Source: Eubacteriaceae bacterium | GTDB taxonomy: Bacteria; Bacillota; Clostridia; Lachnospirales; Lachnospiraceae | Direction: 5' to 3' | DNA length: 64,000 bases | Assembly (NCBI GenBank): GCA_902362455.1 | Contig: CABIWJ010000002.1 | Span: 248,001-312,000 of the forward strand | Part shown: positions 1-9,171 of the stretch, in pieces | Numbering within the stretch: position 1 is the stretch's first letter | How the letters are laid out: each line of letters begins with the position of its first letter | Translations under genes and position numbers: made by a program | Notes under the pieces: generated by a model | Seen by the model: only the letters and a program-made list of their open reading frames with translations | Told to the model about the DNA's origin: nothing | Databases searched by the model: none

Positions 1-70
1 ATACAAAGGCTAAACAGGTTATCATCGTTAGAAAAAAATAATGATTAGAAAGAAATAGGGTTTGATAAAA

Positions 71-787
71 ATGGCTGAATTCAAAAGAAAATTTACTCAA
101 AATTTTATAGATGACCATAGATACAGATACCTTTTAGATGGTTTAAAGGAAACACTTATTATTGCAGTATGTGCTGTAATTATCGGTATATTGATAGGTT
201 TTATAGTGGCAATCATCCGTTCAACACACGATAAGAACCATTCTAAGAAAAAAGGTTTTTCAAGATTTATAATTGGATTACTTAACTTTATATGCAAGGT
301 TTATCTTACAATAATCAGAGGAACACCTGTTTTAGTACAGTTACTTATTTCCTTCTACTGTATTTTTACAGCACCGGATACGAGCAAGACATTTGTTGCC
401 ATAATGGCATTTGGTATTAACTCAGGTGCATATGTAGCAGAAATCGTACGTTCAGGTATTATGTCAATAGATAATGGTCAGTTTGAAGCAGGAAGAAGCC
501 TTGGTTTTAACTATATCCAGACGATGGTATTCATAGTTCTCCCACAGGCATTTAAGAATGTTTTACCTGCATTATCTAATGAATTTATTGTATTGTTGAA
601 AGAGACTTCAGTAGCAGGATATATCGGAATACAGGATCTGACTAAAGGTGGAGATTTTATCAGAAGCCGTACATTTGAACCTTTATTTCCACTTATTGCA
701 GTAGCGATTATTTATCTTATTATTGTAATGATACTTACAAGTCTTGTATCAAAACTTGAAAGGAGGTTGCGTAATAGTGATCACTAA
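71..787 (+). CDS. Polar amino-acid ABC transporter permease (HisM/GlnP type)
   Basis: Membrane-spanning subunit of an importer for a polar amino acid or related compound; the exact substrate cannot be read from the sequence. The 238-residue protein has hydrophobic helices at about 28-50, 66-80, 90-120 and 208-230. It carries the family's RGTPVLVQL segment (about 83-91) and an EAA loop (FEAGRSLGF...LPQA, about 138-160) that docks on the ATPase. I chose the ATG at 71, which follows AGGG at 57-60 at a usable distance; an in-frame TTG at 62 lies too close to it. The ATPase gene starts inside the 3' end, so the two are translationally coupled. The substrate-binding protein is expected upstream, outside the window. 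Confidence 0.93.
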   Translation: MAEFKRKFTQNFIDDHRYRYLLDGLKETLIIAVCAVIIGILIGFIVAIIRSTHDKNHSKKKGFSRFIIGLLNFICKVYLTIIRGTPVLVQLLISFYCIFTAPDTSKTFVAIMAFGINSGAYVAEIVRSGIMSIDNGQFEAGRSLGFNYIQTMVFIVLPQAFKNVLPALSNEFIVLLKETSVAGYIGIQDLTKGGDFIRSRTFEPLFPLIAVAIIYLIIVMILTSLVSKLERRLRNSDH

Positions 788-1520
788 TGAGAATGTATTA
801 ATAAAAGTAGACAACCTTAAGAAGAGTTTTGGAGAAGTTGAAGTGTTAAAAGGAATTAGCACAGAAATCAAAAAAGGTGATGTAGTTGTAGTAATCGGAC
901 CGTCAGGATCTGGTAAATCTACATTCTTAAGAACACTTAATCTGTTAGAAGAACCTACTGATGGAACAATATGTTTTGAAGGAACGGATATTACAGATCC
1001 AAAGGTTAATATAAACGTTCATAGACAGAAGATGGGAATGGTATTTCAGCAATTTAATCTGTTTCCTCATATGACGATTCTAAAGAATATGACAATAGCA
1101 CCTATGAAACTTTTAAAGAAGTCAAAAGAAGAGTCTGAAGCCAAGGCTATGGAATTATTAAAAAAAGTTGGATTAGATGATAGAGCCAACTCATATCCAT
1201 CACAGCTTTCAGGAGGACAGAAACAGAGAATAGCAATTGTACGTGCTTTATGTATGGAACCTGACGTTATGCTTTTCGATGAACCTACATCAGCACTTGA
1301 TCCTGAAATGGTCGGAGAAGTTCTTCAGGTTATGAAGAATTTAGCAGATGATGGAATGACAATGGTTATTGTAACACATGAGATGGGTTTTGCAAGAGAA
1401 GTAGCCAATCGTGTATTATTTATTGACGAGGGTATCATTATGGAAGAAAATGAGCCTAAGGAATTTTTTGATAATCCAAAGAATCCAAGATTAAAAGAAT
1501 TTTTATCAAAGGTATTATAA
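777..1520 (+). CDS. Polar amino-acid ABC transporter ATP-binding protein
   Basis: ATPase that powers the permease encoded just upstream. Visible motifs are Walker [10 protein letters not shown] (about residues 41-49), a Q-loop in [10 protein letters not shown], the signature LSGGQKQR, Walker B VMLFDEP and the switch histidine in VTHEMGF. The 247-residue length is normal for the GlnQ/HisP class. The start is the GTG at 777, preceded by a strong AGGAGG (761-766); a further 11 in-frame codons upstream lie across that ribosome site and are not expected to be translated. It overlaps the permease stop by 11 bases and is followed by a hairpin terminator at 1531. Confidence 0.94.
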   Translation: MITNENVLIKVDNLKKSFGEVEVLKGISTEIKKGDVVVVIGPSGSGKSTFLRTLNLLEEPTDGTICFEGTDITDPKVNINVHRQKMGMVFQQFNLFPHMTILKNMTIAPMKLLKKSKEESEAKAMELLKKVGLDDRANSYPSQLSGGQKQRIAIVRALCMEPDVMLFDEPTSALDPEMVGEVLQVMKNLADDGMTMVIVTHEMGFAREVANRVLFIDEGIIMEENEPKEFFDNPKNPRLKEFLSKVL

Positions 1521-1530
1521 GTGTGAAATT

Positions 1531-1565
1531 ATTAGGTATGTGTAAATTTACGCATACCTAATTTA
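1531..1565 (+). terminator. Terminator after the amino-acid ABC operon
   Basis: An inverted repeat of about 14 bp (ATTAGGTATG... paired with ...CATACCTAAT, one G-U pair) is followed by a short T-rich stretch. It lies 10 bases after the ATPase stop. The U-tract is weak, so termination efficiency is uncertain. Confidence 0.65.
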
Positions 1566-1667
1566 GTTGGCGAATATTTATATGAATACAATATAATTAT
1601 ATTTGTAAAACTATTAATAAGACACGTATTTTAGATAATATTTATAGTATGAAGTAAGTGAGAAATT

Positions 1668-2573
1668 ATGAGAGAATTAAATTTTAGAAAGCCAACATTA
1701 GATGATATAGATAATATTAAGCATGCATTGAAATATGTAAAGCATAATGCATGTGATTATACCCCTACTAACATTATTATGTGGGGAGATGAATATAACA
1801 CAGAGATAGCATTTGATGATAGTGACTTGTATATAAAATATAATGTAGATGGAATGACATTTTTTGGAATTCCATTTGTAATGACTGGTATGAAAAAAGG
1901 AATAGAAAATCTAATTAAATATACAGAAGATAATAATATTGAGCTGACTATTGGAGATGTTGAACCTGAAATTTTTGAAATTATAGATAGAATATATCCG
2001 GGACAATTCAAAGTATCTTATCAGAGAGATGGAGCTGACTATGTATACAATATAAAAGATATGGCTGAATTGTCAGGAAAAAAATATCATGGTAAGAAAA
2101 ATCACATTAATAAATTCAAGAAAACCTATATTAACTGGTGTTATGAGAAGATGTCAGATGATAATACTAATGAGTGTATTGATATGGTGAAGGAATGGCG
2201 TGTAAAAAATGTTTGTGTGGATGATGTGGAGAAGGCAGATGAAATCTGTATAATGATTAACAGTATTAAGAATAGAGAAAGGTTAGGTCTTATTGGTGGG
2301 CTTATACGTGCAAATGACAGGGTTGTGGCAGTGACTCTTGGTGGAGCGATAAATGATGAAATGTTTGATATTAATTTTGAAAAAGCATTTTCAGATGTAC
2401 CAGGAGCATATCCGATGATAAATCAACAATTTATTATTAATGAATTAATGAATTATAAATATGTAAATCGTGAAGAGGATATGGGACTTGATGGACTCAG
2501 AAAAGCGAAAGAATCATATCTGCCGGAATTTATGGTTCAAAAAGGTCTGGTGACGTTCAAAGATGCAAAGTAA
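1668..2573 (+). CDS. DUF2156 (phosphatidylglycerol lysyltransferase C-terminal-like) protein
   Basis: 301-residue soluble protein of the DUF2156 family, whose fold is the GNAT-like acyltransferase half of MprF/LPG synthase. It has no membrane segment, so it is not a full lysyl-phosphatidylglycerol synthase. Recognisable family segments are YHGKKNHINKFKK (about 139-151) and the C-terminal NREEDMGLDGLRKAKESYLP. Proteins of this type have been proposed to acylate small molecules or tRNA-derived substrates, but the actual reaction is unknown. The ATG has only a weak ribosome site (GTGAG). Its end overlaps the following acetyltransferase by 11 bases, so the two probably act together. Confidence 0.85.
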   Translation: MRELNFRKPTLDDIDNIKHALKYVKHNACDYTPTNIIMWGDEYNTEIAFDDSDLYIKYNVDGMTFFGIPFVMTGMKKGIENLIKYTEDNNIELTIGDVEPEIFEIIDRIYPGQFKVSYQRDGADYVYNIKDMAELSGKKYHGKKNHINKFKKTYINWCYEKMSDDNTNECIDMVKEWRVKNVCVDDVEKADEICIMINSIKNRERLGLIGGLIRANDRVVAVTLGGAINDEMFDINFEKAFSDVPGAYPMINQQFIINELMNYKYVNREEDMGLDGLRKAKESYLPEFMVQKGLVTFKDAK

Positions 2574-3414
2574 GAATTTAGGCAATATTAATAAATTAAA
2601 TTTAGATAATAACTTAACTGAAGTTCAAAATTTCAGATTGTCAGGTTTAAATGAAGGAAGTAATCAGGTTGATGAACTTAAGAAGTTATGGATTAATACA
2701 TTTGGAGATACTAAGGAATATGTTAATACATTTTTTGATAAATTCTATAGTCCGGATAATGTAATTGTATATAAAGAAAATGGTAAAATAGTATCATCAC
2801 TTTATATGATAGATTATTGTCTTAAATATAATGATAAATACTATAAAATAATGTATCTGTATGCCCTTGCGACTGATAATGAGTACAGATGCAAGGGGAT
2901 AATGTCAATGCTTATAGATAAAGCTGATAAAATTATGCATAACAAAGGGTATGTAGGAGCTTTTTTGATTCCGGCCGAAGAAAGTCTATATGATTATTAT
3001 GGTCGTTTCGGATTCACGGATATTATTTATAATAAAAAATATACTGAATTAAATAGTGATTATTTGTATAATTATTCTTATGTTGAATGTTATGATAATG
3101 ACAAAGTGTATGAAATTGATAACAGTTACAGATATTTAGAAAATACAAGAATAGTTTTATCGGCAGAGCAGAATGAATTTATGTGTAAAACTTTCATAGA
3201 TGAGGGTGGAAAGATATATATAAATTCTGATAAAGATAAATATATTATGGCTAATACATATGAATGTGATGAAAAACTTGTGATTTATTCCACTAATGAT
3301 TATTCTTTATATGATAAGACATATGTAAAAGCAGGTTTGTTTAAGAAAAATGTAGAAGTATTTACTGGTAAATTTGATGTAAGTAAGTTAAATCTTGATA
3401 AGATTTTAGAATGA
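2563..3414 (+). CDS. GNAT family N-acetyltransferase (Eis-like)
   Basis: Predicted acetyl-CoA-dependent N-acetyltransferase of 283 residues. The core is at about 30-160: ELKKLWINTFGD, then YLYALATDNEYRCKGIMSML, which matches the acetyl-CoA pyrophosphate loop (R/Q-x-x-G-x), then a Y-x-x-FGF segment. The C-terminal half resembles the longer Eis/YkwB-type acetyltransferases. The substrate is unknown. The ATG at 2563 overlaps the DUF2156 gene; no strong ribosome site is visible, so coupling to upstream translation is likely. Residues 1-28 look unstructured and the true start could be slightly later. Confidence 0.82.
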   Translation: MQSKNLGNINKLNLDNNLTEVQNFRLSGLNEGSNQVDELKKLWINTFGDTKEYVNTFFDKFYSPDNVIVYKENGKIVSSLYMIDYCLKYNDKYYKIMYLYALATDNEYRCKGIMSMLIDKADKIMHNKGYVGAFLIPAEESLYDYYGRFGFTDIIYNKKYTELNSDYLYNYSYVECYDNDKVYEIDNSYRYLENTRIVLSAEQNEFMCKTFIDEGGKIYINSDKDKYIMANTYECDEKLVIYSTNDYSLYDKTYVKAGLFKKNVEVFTGKFDVSKLNLDKILE

Positions 3415-3531
3415 TTTGTAGAAGTGAAGAAAATGAGCATATAAAGAAATAGATTATTATATGAGAAATTATGTTCCTTTTGATGTCGAGATGTTCTTAA
3501 GAAAATGATATTAAAGGGAATTATAAGACAG

Positions 3532-3550
3532 GTTTAATCGAGGTTTAATC
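3532..3550 (+). promoter_or_regulatory. Tandem GGTTTAATC direct repeats upstream of the trpS promoter
   Basis: GGTTTAATC occurs at 3532-3540 (T-rich start at 3531) and again at 3542-3550. The copies are about one helical turn apart and end four bases before the -35 box at 3555. That layout suits an activator or dual regulator site; no family is assigned. Confidence 0.4.
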
Positions 3551-3554
3551 AATA

Positions 3555-3583
3555 TTGACATATTTTAGTATATATTATATTAT
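3555..3583 (+). promoter_or_regulatory. Sigma-A promoter for trpS
   Basis: TTGACA at 3555-3560, a 17-base spacer, and TATTAT at 3578-3583. It is placed about 60 bases before the trpS start, with no T-box anti-terminator between them. Confidence 0.7.
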
Positions 3584-3644
3584 TAATTACATATGAAAAT
3601 ATTGAAAATTATATAAAATGTATAGTTGTGGAATGGAGATTAAT

Positions 3645-4736
3645 ATGAGTAAAATTATTCTGACAGGAGACAGACCAACAGGAAAATTACATGTGGGTCA
3701 TTATGTCGGTTCATTAAAGAGAAGAGTTGAATTACAGAATTCAGGAAATTATGATGAAGTATTTATTATGATAGCAGATGCACAGGCACTTACTGATAAT
3801 GCGGACAACCCAGAGAAAGTAAGACAAAATATTATAGAGGTTGCACTAGATTATCTTGCATGTGGACTTGATCCAGAGAAATCCACTTTATTTATACAGT
3901 CACAGGTTCCTGAACTTACAGAGTTATCATTTTATTATATGAACCTTGTTACAGTATCAAGATTACAACGTAATCCTACTGTAAAATCAGAGATTCAGAT
4001 GAGAAATTTTGAAGCAAGTATACCAGTGGGTTTCTTTACATATCCGATAAGCCAGGCAGCAGATATCACAGCATTTAAGGCTACAACGGTACCAGTTGGT
4101 GAGGATCAGCTTCCTATGCTTGAACAGACCAAGGAAATTGTACGTAAATTCAATTCGGTATATGGCGAAACACTTGTTGAACCTGAAATCTTATTACCTG
4201 ATAACAAAGCATGCTTAAGACTTCCAGGTATAGACGGTAAATCCAAGATGAGTAAATCGTTAGGAAATTGTATATACCTTTCAGAAGATCCTGCTGAAAT
4301 CAAGAAGAAAGTAATGAGTATGTATACAGATCCTGACCATATAAGAATAGAAGATCCTGGCAAAATAGAGGGAAATACAGTATTTACTTACTTAGATGCA
4401 TTTAGTAAGAAAGAACATTTTGAAGAATTTTTACCGGATTATTCATGCCTTGACGAACTTAAGGAACATTATAAACGTGGTGGATTAGGTGATGTTAAAG
4501 TTAAAAAATTCCTCAATAATGTTATCCAGACAGAATTAGAGCCAATTAGAAAGAGGAGAGAAGAATATCAAAAAGACATTGCATATGTATATGATGTTCT
4601 TAAAAAAGGCAGTGAGAAAGCAGAGCAGGTGGCTGCTAACACATTAACAGATGTTAAGAATTCAATGAAGATTAATTATTTTGAAGACAGCGAACTTATA
4701 GCAGAACAGATTAAGAAATATGGTGAACAAAAATAA
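3645..4736 (+). CDS. trpS: Tryptophan--tRNA ligase
   Basis: Charges tRNA-Trp with tryptophan in the cytoplasm. The class I motifs are both clear: HIGH-type HVGH in [10 protein letters not shown] near the N-terminus and KMSKS in [11 protein letters not shown] at about two-thirds. The length of 363 residues is slightly above the usual 330-340, mainly from a C-terminal extension. I chose the ATG at 3645 ([13 protein letters not shown]), preceded by GGAG at 3635-3638; in-frame ATGs at 3618 and 3633 lack a ribosome site. The gene has its own promoter and a terminator at 4893. Confidence 0.96.
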   Translation: MSKIILTGDRPTGKLHVGHYVGSLKRRVELQNSGNYDEVFIMIADAQALTDNADNPEKVRQNIIEVALDYLACGLDPEKSTLFIQSQVPELTELSFYYMNLVTVSRLQRNPTVKSEIQMRNFEASIPVGFFTYPISQAADITAFKATTVPVGEDQLPMLEQTKEIVRKFNSVYGETLVEPEILLPDNKACLRLPGIDGKSKMSKSLGNCIYLSEDPAEIKKKVMSMYTDPDHIRIEDPGKIEGNTVFTYLDAFSKKEHFEEFLPDYSCLDELKEHYKRGGLGDVKVKKFLNNVIQTELEPIRKRREEYQKDIAYVYDVLKKGSEKAEQVAANTLTDVKNSMKINYFEDSELIAEQIKKYGEQK

Positions 4737-4892
4737 AAAAAATATTAAAAAATATATATGAATTTATGAAAATGGTTACAAAAAATTTAGTTTTAGAACA
4801 CCAAAAAGACACAATTTATTTCTATAATTAAATCATCAAAGCGAAAGCATTGATATTAGCAAATATTTTTCTTTTCATATTTCTTTCCTCAA

Positions 4893-4923
4893 AGAGAGCA
4901 ACTGTGGTAGTTGCTCTTTTTAT
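4893..4923 (+). terminator. Rho-independent terminator after trpS
   Basis: A nine-base stem AGAGCAACT/AGTTGCTCT with a five-base loop is followed by TTTTTATTTT. It lies about 155 bases after the trpS stop; the AT-rich stretch in between shows no gene. Confidence 0.85.
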
Positions 4924-4998
4924 TTTGTATGTAAGGATATAGAATAAAATATGAAAATACTTATATAATATTATAAATGACTATAATAAGGTGTTTAT

Positions 4999-6201
4999 GT
5001 GAAAAGTGTCATTAAGAGAAAATTCAGTATTTTTATTTTATTAGTAAATTTTATGGTATTTTTTGCTGATTCATCATATTTACATATAAATATATTGAAT
5101 ATATGCGTAAATACATATGCGGCAGAGGAAATACGTGCAAATGATTTATATGCAAAATCAGCAATATTAATAGATGCGGATAGTAAAAGAGTTCTGTATG
5201 AGAAGAATGGATATGAGAAAATGGCTATGGCGAGTACTACTAAGATAATGACATGCCTTATTGCATTAGAGAATTCTAAGGAAGAAGATATAGTTGAATT
5301 TTCGACAAAAGCCTGTTCCATGCCAAAAGTTAAATTAGGTGCGGTTAATGGAAGAAAGTTTAGAATGCACGATATGCTGTATTCGTTGATGCTTGAATCA
5401 CATAATGATACAGCAGTAGCCATAGCGGAGGCGGTGGCTGGAAGTACAGAGAATTTTGCGGTGCTTATGAATAAGAGAGCAAGAGAAATAGGTGCAGTAA
5501 ATACTAACTTTGTTACACCTAATGGATTAGATGATGAACTACATTATACGACTGCATATGATATGGCAATAATTGCCGCAGAGGCAATTAAGAATGAAAA
5601 ATTTCTAGAGATTGTGAATACATGCTCACATTCATTTAGTGATATTGAAGGCAAATGTAGTTATTCAGTATATAATAAAGATGCGTTTTTAGAAATGATA
5701 GAAGGTGCAATAGGTATAAAAACTGGTTTTACAGGCAATGCAGGATATTGCTTCGTTGGTGCTGTAAGAAGAAATAATAAAACCTTTATTTCAGTAGTGC
5801 TTGCAAGTGGTTGGCCTCCTAGTAAGACATATAAATGGAAAGATACAGTTAAACTTATGAATTATGGGTTTGATAATTATGAGTACCGGGTATTATTCAG
5901 TGGAATTGATCTGTATAAGAATATTTTAGTAGAAAATGGCATAGAGGATAATGTAAATACATATATCTCAGGAGAATGTCAGGCATTGGTGTCTGATAAA
6001 GATGTCATAGAATATGTATATGATGATATTAGTGAAAAGAAGATTTGTGCACCGGTCAGAGAGGGGCAAATTTTAGGATATATGCGAATTATGATTAATA
6101 AAAAGGAATTTGCAAAATATAAAATATGTGCAAGTAAAAATGTAAAAAAAATTGACATAAGATATAGTTTTATGGTAGTCTTTAAAAGGTTATTGTTTTA
6201 G
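4999..6201 (+). CDS. D-alanyl-D-alanine carboxypeptidase (PBP5/DacF family)
   Basis: Secreted low-molecular-mass penicillin-binding protein that trims the terminal D-Ala of peptidoglycan pentapeptides. All three active-site motifs are present: SxxK as STTK (residues 79-82), SxN as SHN (134-136) and KTG (241-243). An N-terminal signal sequence or anchor spans about residues 7-24. The C-terminal part after about 290 matches the beta-rich PBP5_C domain and ends in a hydrophobic tail that may bind the membrane. The start is the GTG at 4999 with AAGGTG just before it. It stands as a single gene, followed by a strong terminator at 6321. Confidence 0.92.
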   Translation: MKSVIKRKFSIFILLVNFMVFFADSSYLHINILNICVNTYAAEEIRANDLYAKSAILIDADSKRVLYEKNGYEKMAMASTTKIMTCLIALENSKEEDIVEFSTKACSMPKVKLGAVNGRKFRMHDMLYSLMLESHNDTAVAIAEAVAGSTENFAVLMNKRAREIGAVNTNFVTPNGLDDELHYTTAYDMAIIAAEAIKNEKFLEIVNTCSHSFSDIEGKCSYSVYNKDAFLEMIEGAIGIKTGFTGNAGYCFVGAVRRNNKTFISVVLASGWPPSKTYKWKDTVKLMNYGFDNYEYRVLFSGIDLYKNILVENGIEDNVNTYISGECQALVSDKDVIEYVYDDISEKKICAPVREGQILGYMRIMINKKEFAKYKICASKNVKKIDIRYSFMVVFKRLLF

Positions 6202-6320
6202 ATTTAATTGAAATATCGAATATTCTTTTATAAAGTGTGCCGTAAATGGACATTACATAAGTTTAAATTTAATTAGCATATTCTAGCAGCCGGATAAAAG
6301 CTGATTATGATATGCAGGTC

Positions 6321-6354
6321 AAAGATGACATTAGTTAAAAATGTCATCTTTTTT
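6321..6354 (+). terminator. Terminator after the D,D-carboxypeptidase gene
   Basis: An 11-base perfect stem AAAGATGACAT/ATGTCATCTTT with a nine-base loop runs into a T-tract. It isolates the carboxypeptidase from the decarboxylase operon. Confidence 0.85.
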
Positions 6355-6375
6355 GTCGATTAAGATGAAAATCGC

Positions 6376-6404
6376 TTGCATTTTTCGGGTATGAAGTATA
6401 CAAT
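6376..6404 (+). promoter_or_regulatory. Promoter for the decarboxylase operon, with structured leader
   Basis: TTGCAT (6376-6381), a 17-base spacer, and TACAAT (6399-6404); a TATAAT also begins a few bases on. The transcript would start near 6411, leaving a leader of about 105 bases. That leader holds a GTGTAAA/TTTACAC hairpin (6458-6489) and repeated GCCTG/CAGGC segments. Confidence 0.5.
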
Positions 6405-6517
6405 TATAATCGGCAGAGGTTTGGGAATTTGCCTGAATTAGATAACTGCTATAAAATGTGTAAAACAGGCATATTTGCAGGCTTTACACTTAATATATAA
6501 CAATGGAGGTTTAAAAG

Positions 6518-7927
6518 ATGAGTACTACATCAAATGTATCAGCAAGTAAGAGAATAGAAGCTTTACTTGATGATAATAGTTTCGTTGAAATCGGGAGTCT
6601 TGTTAAGGCAAGAACAACTGATTTTAATATGACAGAAAAAGAAACTCCTGCAGACGGTGTTGTTACTGGCTATGGTGTAATTGATGACAAATTAGTGTAT
6701 GTCTACAGTCAGGACGCTTCTGTTTTAGGTGGTTCAATCGGGGAAATGCATGCTAAGAAAATTGTTAAATTGTATGATATGGCAATGAAAATGGGTGCGC
6801 CTGTAATTGGTCTCATAGATTGTGCAGGTTTAAGACTTCAGGAAGCAACAGATGCACTTAATGCATTTGGTAAAATCTATATGAAACAGGCATTGGCATC
6901 AGGTGTTATACCACAGATAAGTGCAATATTTGGTAATTGCGGTGGTGGACTTGCTATTGCAGCAGGAATGTCAGACTTTACACTTATGTCAGACAATGCA
7001 CATTTATTTGTTAACTCTCCTAATGCATTAGATGGAAATTATACAGAGAAATGTGATACATCTTCAGCTAAGTTCCAGAGTGAAGAAACATCAAATGTTG
7101 ACTTTACGGGTGATGAAGCAGAAGTAATCAATAAAATACGTGAGCTTGTAGCAATGCTCCCTGCTAATAATGAAGATGATATGTCATTTGAAGAATGTAC
7201 AGATGATTTAAACAGAGTATGTTCAGGTATCGAGGGATACGTTGATGATATGCAGACATTATTAGAAATGGTTTCTGATAATGGAGTATTATTTGAGACA
7301 AAGAAAGATTTTGCAACAGATGTGGTTACAGGTCTTATAAGATTAGGTGGCAACACAGTTGGTGCAGTTGCTAATAATTCAGATTTAATTTCTGTAAAAG
7401 GTGCAGAGAAAATTGAAGAATTCATTAACTTCTGTGATGCATTCAGTATTCCGGTTGTATCATTTACTAATGTTACAGGTTTTGAGACAACTGTATGCCA
7501 GGAGAAGAAAATGGCTAAGGCAGCAGCAAAACTTACATATGCTTTTGCTAATGCAACAGTTCCAAAGATTAATGTAGTTGTAAAGAATGCATTTGGTAGT
7601 GCATATGTAATGATGAACAGTAAATCTATTGGTGCAGATATTGTTTATGCATGGCCTGAAACAAAAATCGGTATGATGAATTCTGAATCTGCTGCAAAGA
7701 TTATGTATGCAGATGAGATAAGTAAAGCAGACAGTGCTAATGAATTAATTGCTAAGAAGGCAGCAGAATATGATGAACTTCAGTTAAGTGTTAATTCAGC
7801 AGCATCAAGAGGATATGTAGATTCAATTATCAATCCTGAAGATACAAGAAAATATCTTATCGGTGCAATTGAGATGCTGTTCACAAAGAGAGAGGATCGT
7901 CCGGGCAAAAAACATGGAACGGTCTAG
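6518..7927 (+). CDS. CoA-type carboxyltransferase (MmdA-like, 12S transcarboxylase type)
   Basis: Carboxyltransferase subunit of the family that moves a carboxyl group between an acyl-CoA (for example methylmalonyl-CoA) and protein-bound biotin. The 469 residues hold two crotonase-fold halves. The first has GSIGEMHAKKI, PVIGLIDCAGLRLQEA and GNCGGGLAIAAGMSDF; the second has VVSFTNVTGFETT and NAFGSAYVMMNSK, with a typical PGKKHG ending. A good AATGGAGG-type site precedes the ATG. It heads an operon with an OadG-like subunit, a biotin carrier, OadB and a second, 2-oxoacid-type carboxyltransferase. No biotin carboxylase is nearby, which favours decarboxylase or transcarboxylase action over ATP-driven carboxylation. 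The acyl-CoA substrate is inferred, not seen. Confidence 0.88.
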   Translation: MSTTSNVSASKRIEALLDDNSFVEIGSLVKARTTDFNMTEKETPADGVVTGYGVIDDKLVYVYSQDASVLGGSIGEMHAKKIVKLYDMAMKMGAPVIGLIDCAGLRLQEATDALNAFGKIYMKQALASGVIPQISAIFGNCGGGLAIAAGMSDFTLMSDNAHLFVNSPNALDGNYTEKCDTSSAKFQSEETSNVDFTGDEAEVINKIRELVAMLPANNEDDMSFEECTDDLNRVCSGIEGYVDDMQTLLEMVSDNGVLFETKKDFATDVVTGLIRLGGNTVGAVANNSDLISVKGAEKIEEFINFCDAFSIPVVSFTNVTGFETTVCQEKKMAKAAAKLTYAFANATVPKINVVVKNAFGSAYVMMNSKSIGADIVYAWPETKIGMMNSESAAKIMYADEISKADSANELIAKKAAEYDELQLSVNSAASRGYVDSIINPEDTRKYLIGAIEMLFTKREDRPGKKHGTV

Positions 7928-7942
7928 TGAGAGGTGAAGAAC

Positions 7943-8731
7943 ATGAAAAAGATTAAAAAAATATTGGTATTTATGTGTGTTCTTACTTGTGTTTTTGCTT
8001 TGACAGCATGTGGAAATAGTAAAGCTAAAAAAGCTTCTTTCGATTATACTGAAAGTGATTTAGTTAGTGCAGTAACAACTAATACAGAAACAGTAGCTGA
8101 ATGGGAAGATAAGACAATTGATGATGCGATGGAACAGTATGATGATAGTGATGAATCTGAAGCAGCATTAAAGAAAGGTCTTGAGCAGTTCAAAGCAGCT
8201 AGAAAAGAAGCTGGTGAATTCGTAGGATTCTATCTTGATAAAGATGAAAATCCTAAATACACATTAACAGAAGATACTGATTCAGTAACTATAAAGTTAA
8301 AAGCACAATTTAAGAAAAGAGATGTAAATATTACTTATACATTTGGTATGATTGATAAGAATTTAAGTATTACATCTATGACATATGAACCAAAGTATAC
8401 AATTGGCGAGACAATGAAGAAAGCTGCTCTTAATACTGTAATGGGTATGGGAACAGTAATTATTGTATTAGTATTCTTAAGTTTATTAATTGGCTTATTC
8501 AAATATGTCGGAAAAGCTGAAAAAGCAATTGCTAACAAGAAGAATAGCAAGAAAGATACAGCAGTTGATAATACTGTTGAACAGATTACAACTAAGGAAG
8601 AAATTGAAACAACAAATGATGAAGAATTAGTAGCTGTTATAACTGCTGCAATTGCTGCATCTAGTCAGACATCAGGTGATGGATTCGTTGTTCGTTCAAT
8701 CAAGAGAGTTCAGAACAGAAACTGGAAATAA
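7943..8731 (+). CDS. OadG-family subunit of the Na+ pump decarboxylase, lipoprotein form
   Basis: Small-subunit scaffold of Na+-translocating decarboxylases that ties the carboxyltransferase to the membrane OadB. The start at ATG 7943 follows GAGAGGTG; an in-frame GTG at 7934 overlaps that site. The N-terminus is a lipoprotein signal ending in LTAC, giving a lipidated Cys23. Next come a soluble extracytoplasmic domain (about 30-155), one transmembrane helix (about 165-190) and a cytoplasmic tail ending in DGFVVRSIKRVQNRNWK, the typical OadG C-terminus. At 262 residues it is much larger than classical OadG (about 80-120) because of the added lipoprotein domain, whose role is unknown. Confidence 0.85.
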   Translation: MKKIKKILVFMCVLTCVFALTACGNSKAKKASFDYTESDLVSAVTTNTETVAEWEDKTIDDAMEQYDDSDESEAALKKGLEQFKAARKEAGEFVGFYLDKDENPKYTLTEDTDSVTIKLKAQFKKRDVNITYTFGMIDKNLSITSMTYEPKYTIGETMKKAALNTVMGMGTVIIVLVFLSLLIGLFKYVGKAEKAIANKKNSKKDTAVDNTVEQITTKEEIETTNDEELVAVITAAIAASSQTSGDGFVVRSIKRVQNRNWK

Positions 8732-8765
8732 ATCAAAAATATAATAAATAGAAAGGACATTCAAA

Positions 8766-9137
8766 ATGAAAAATTATAGAATCACAGTAAATGGAAATGT
8801 ATATGATGTAGAAGTTGAAGAATTAGGAACAGGAGCAGCTACACAGACAGCAGCACCAAAGGCAGCTCCTAAGGCAGTAGCAGCACCAAAGGCAGCAGCA
8901 CCTGCTGCAGCAGGTTCAGAGGGAGCTGTTAAAGTTAATTCTCCTATGCCTGGTAAAATTCTTTCAGTTAAGGCAAGTGTAGGACAGGCGGTTAAGAGAG
9001 GCGAAGTTATTATGATATTAGAAGCAATGAAGATGGAAAATGAAATCGTTGCACCTTCTGATGGAACAATTGCCAGCATAAATGTAAACGAAGGCGCAAG
9101 TGTTGAAGCAGGTAGCGTATTAGCATCTTTAAACTAA
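8766..9137 (+). CDS. Biotin carboxyl carrier protein of the decarboxylase
   Basis: Carries biotin between the carboxyltransferases and the membrane subunit. The 123 residues comprise a short N-terminal strand region (1-20), an Ala/Pro/Lys-rich flexible linker (about 22-50) and a biotinyl domain. The biotinylation motif EAMKM (86-90) has Lys89 as acceptor. A free-standing carrier of this size is like the 1.3S subunit of transcarboxylase and the GcdC/MmdC carriers. It fits the neighbouring 2-oxoacid carboxyltransferase, which lacks its own biotin domain. Confidence 0.93.
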   Translation: MKNYRITVNGNVYDVEVEELGTGAATQTAAPKAAPKAVAAPKAAAPAAAGSEGAVKVNSPMPGKILSVKASVGQAVKRGEVIMILEAMKMENEIVAPSDGTIASINVNEGASVEAGSVLASLN

Positions 9138-9171
9138 AATTTTAAAATTAATTTGAACAGGAGGCTTTACA

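Noticed and set aside
1..48. Possible C-terminal end of an upstream gene, such as the ABC substrate-binding protein, before the permease.
   Set aside because: Two frames are open at the left edge (one stops at 41, one at 48), but about 13 codons are too few to recognise a family or choose a frame.
3415..3644. T-box riboswitch upstream of trpS.
   Set aside because: The conserved T-box core (AGGGTGGNACCGCG type) and the antiterminator/terminator pair are absent; a plain promoter with direct repeats is present instead.
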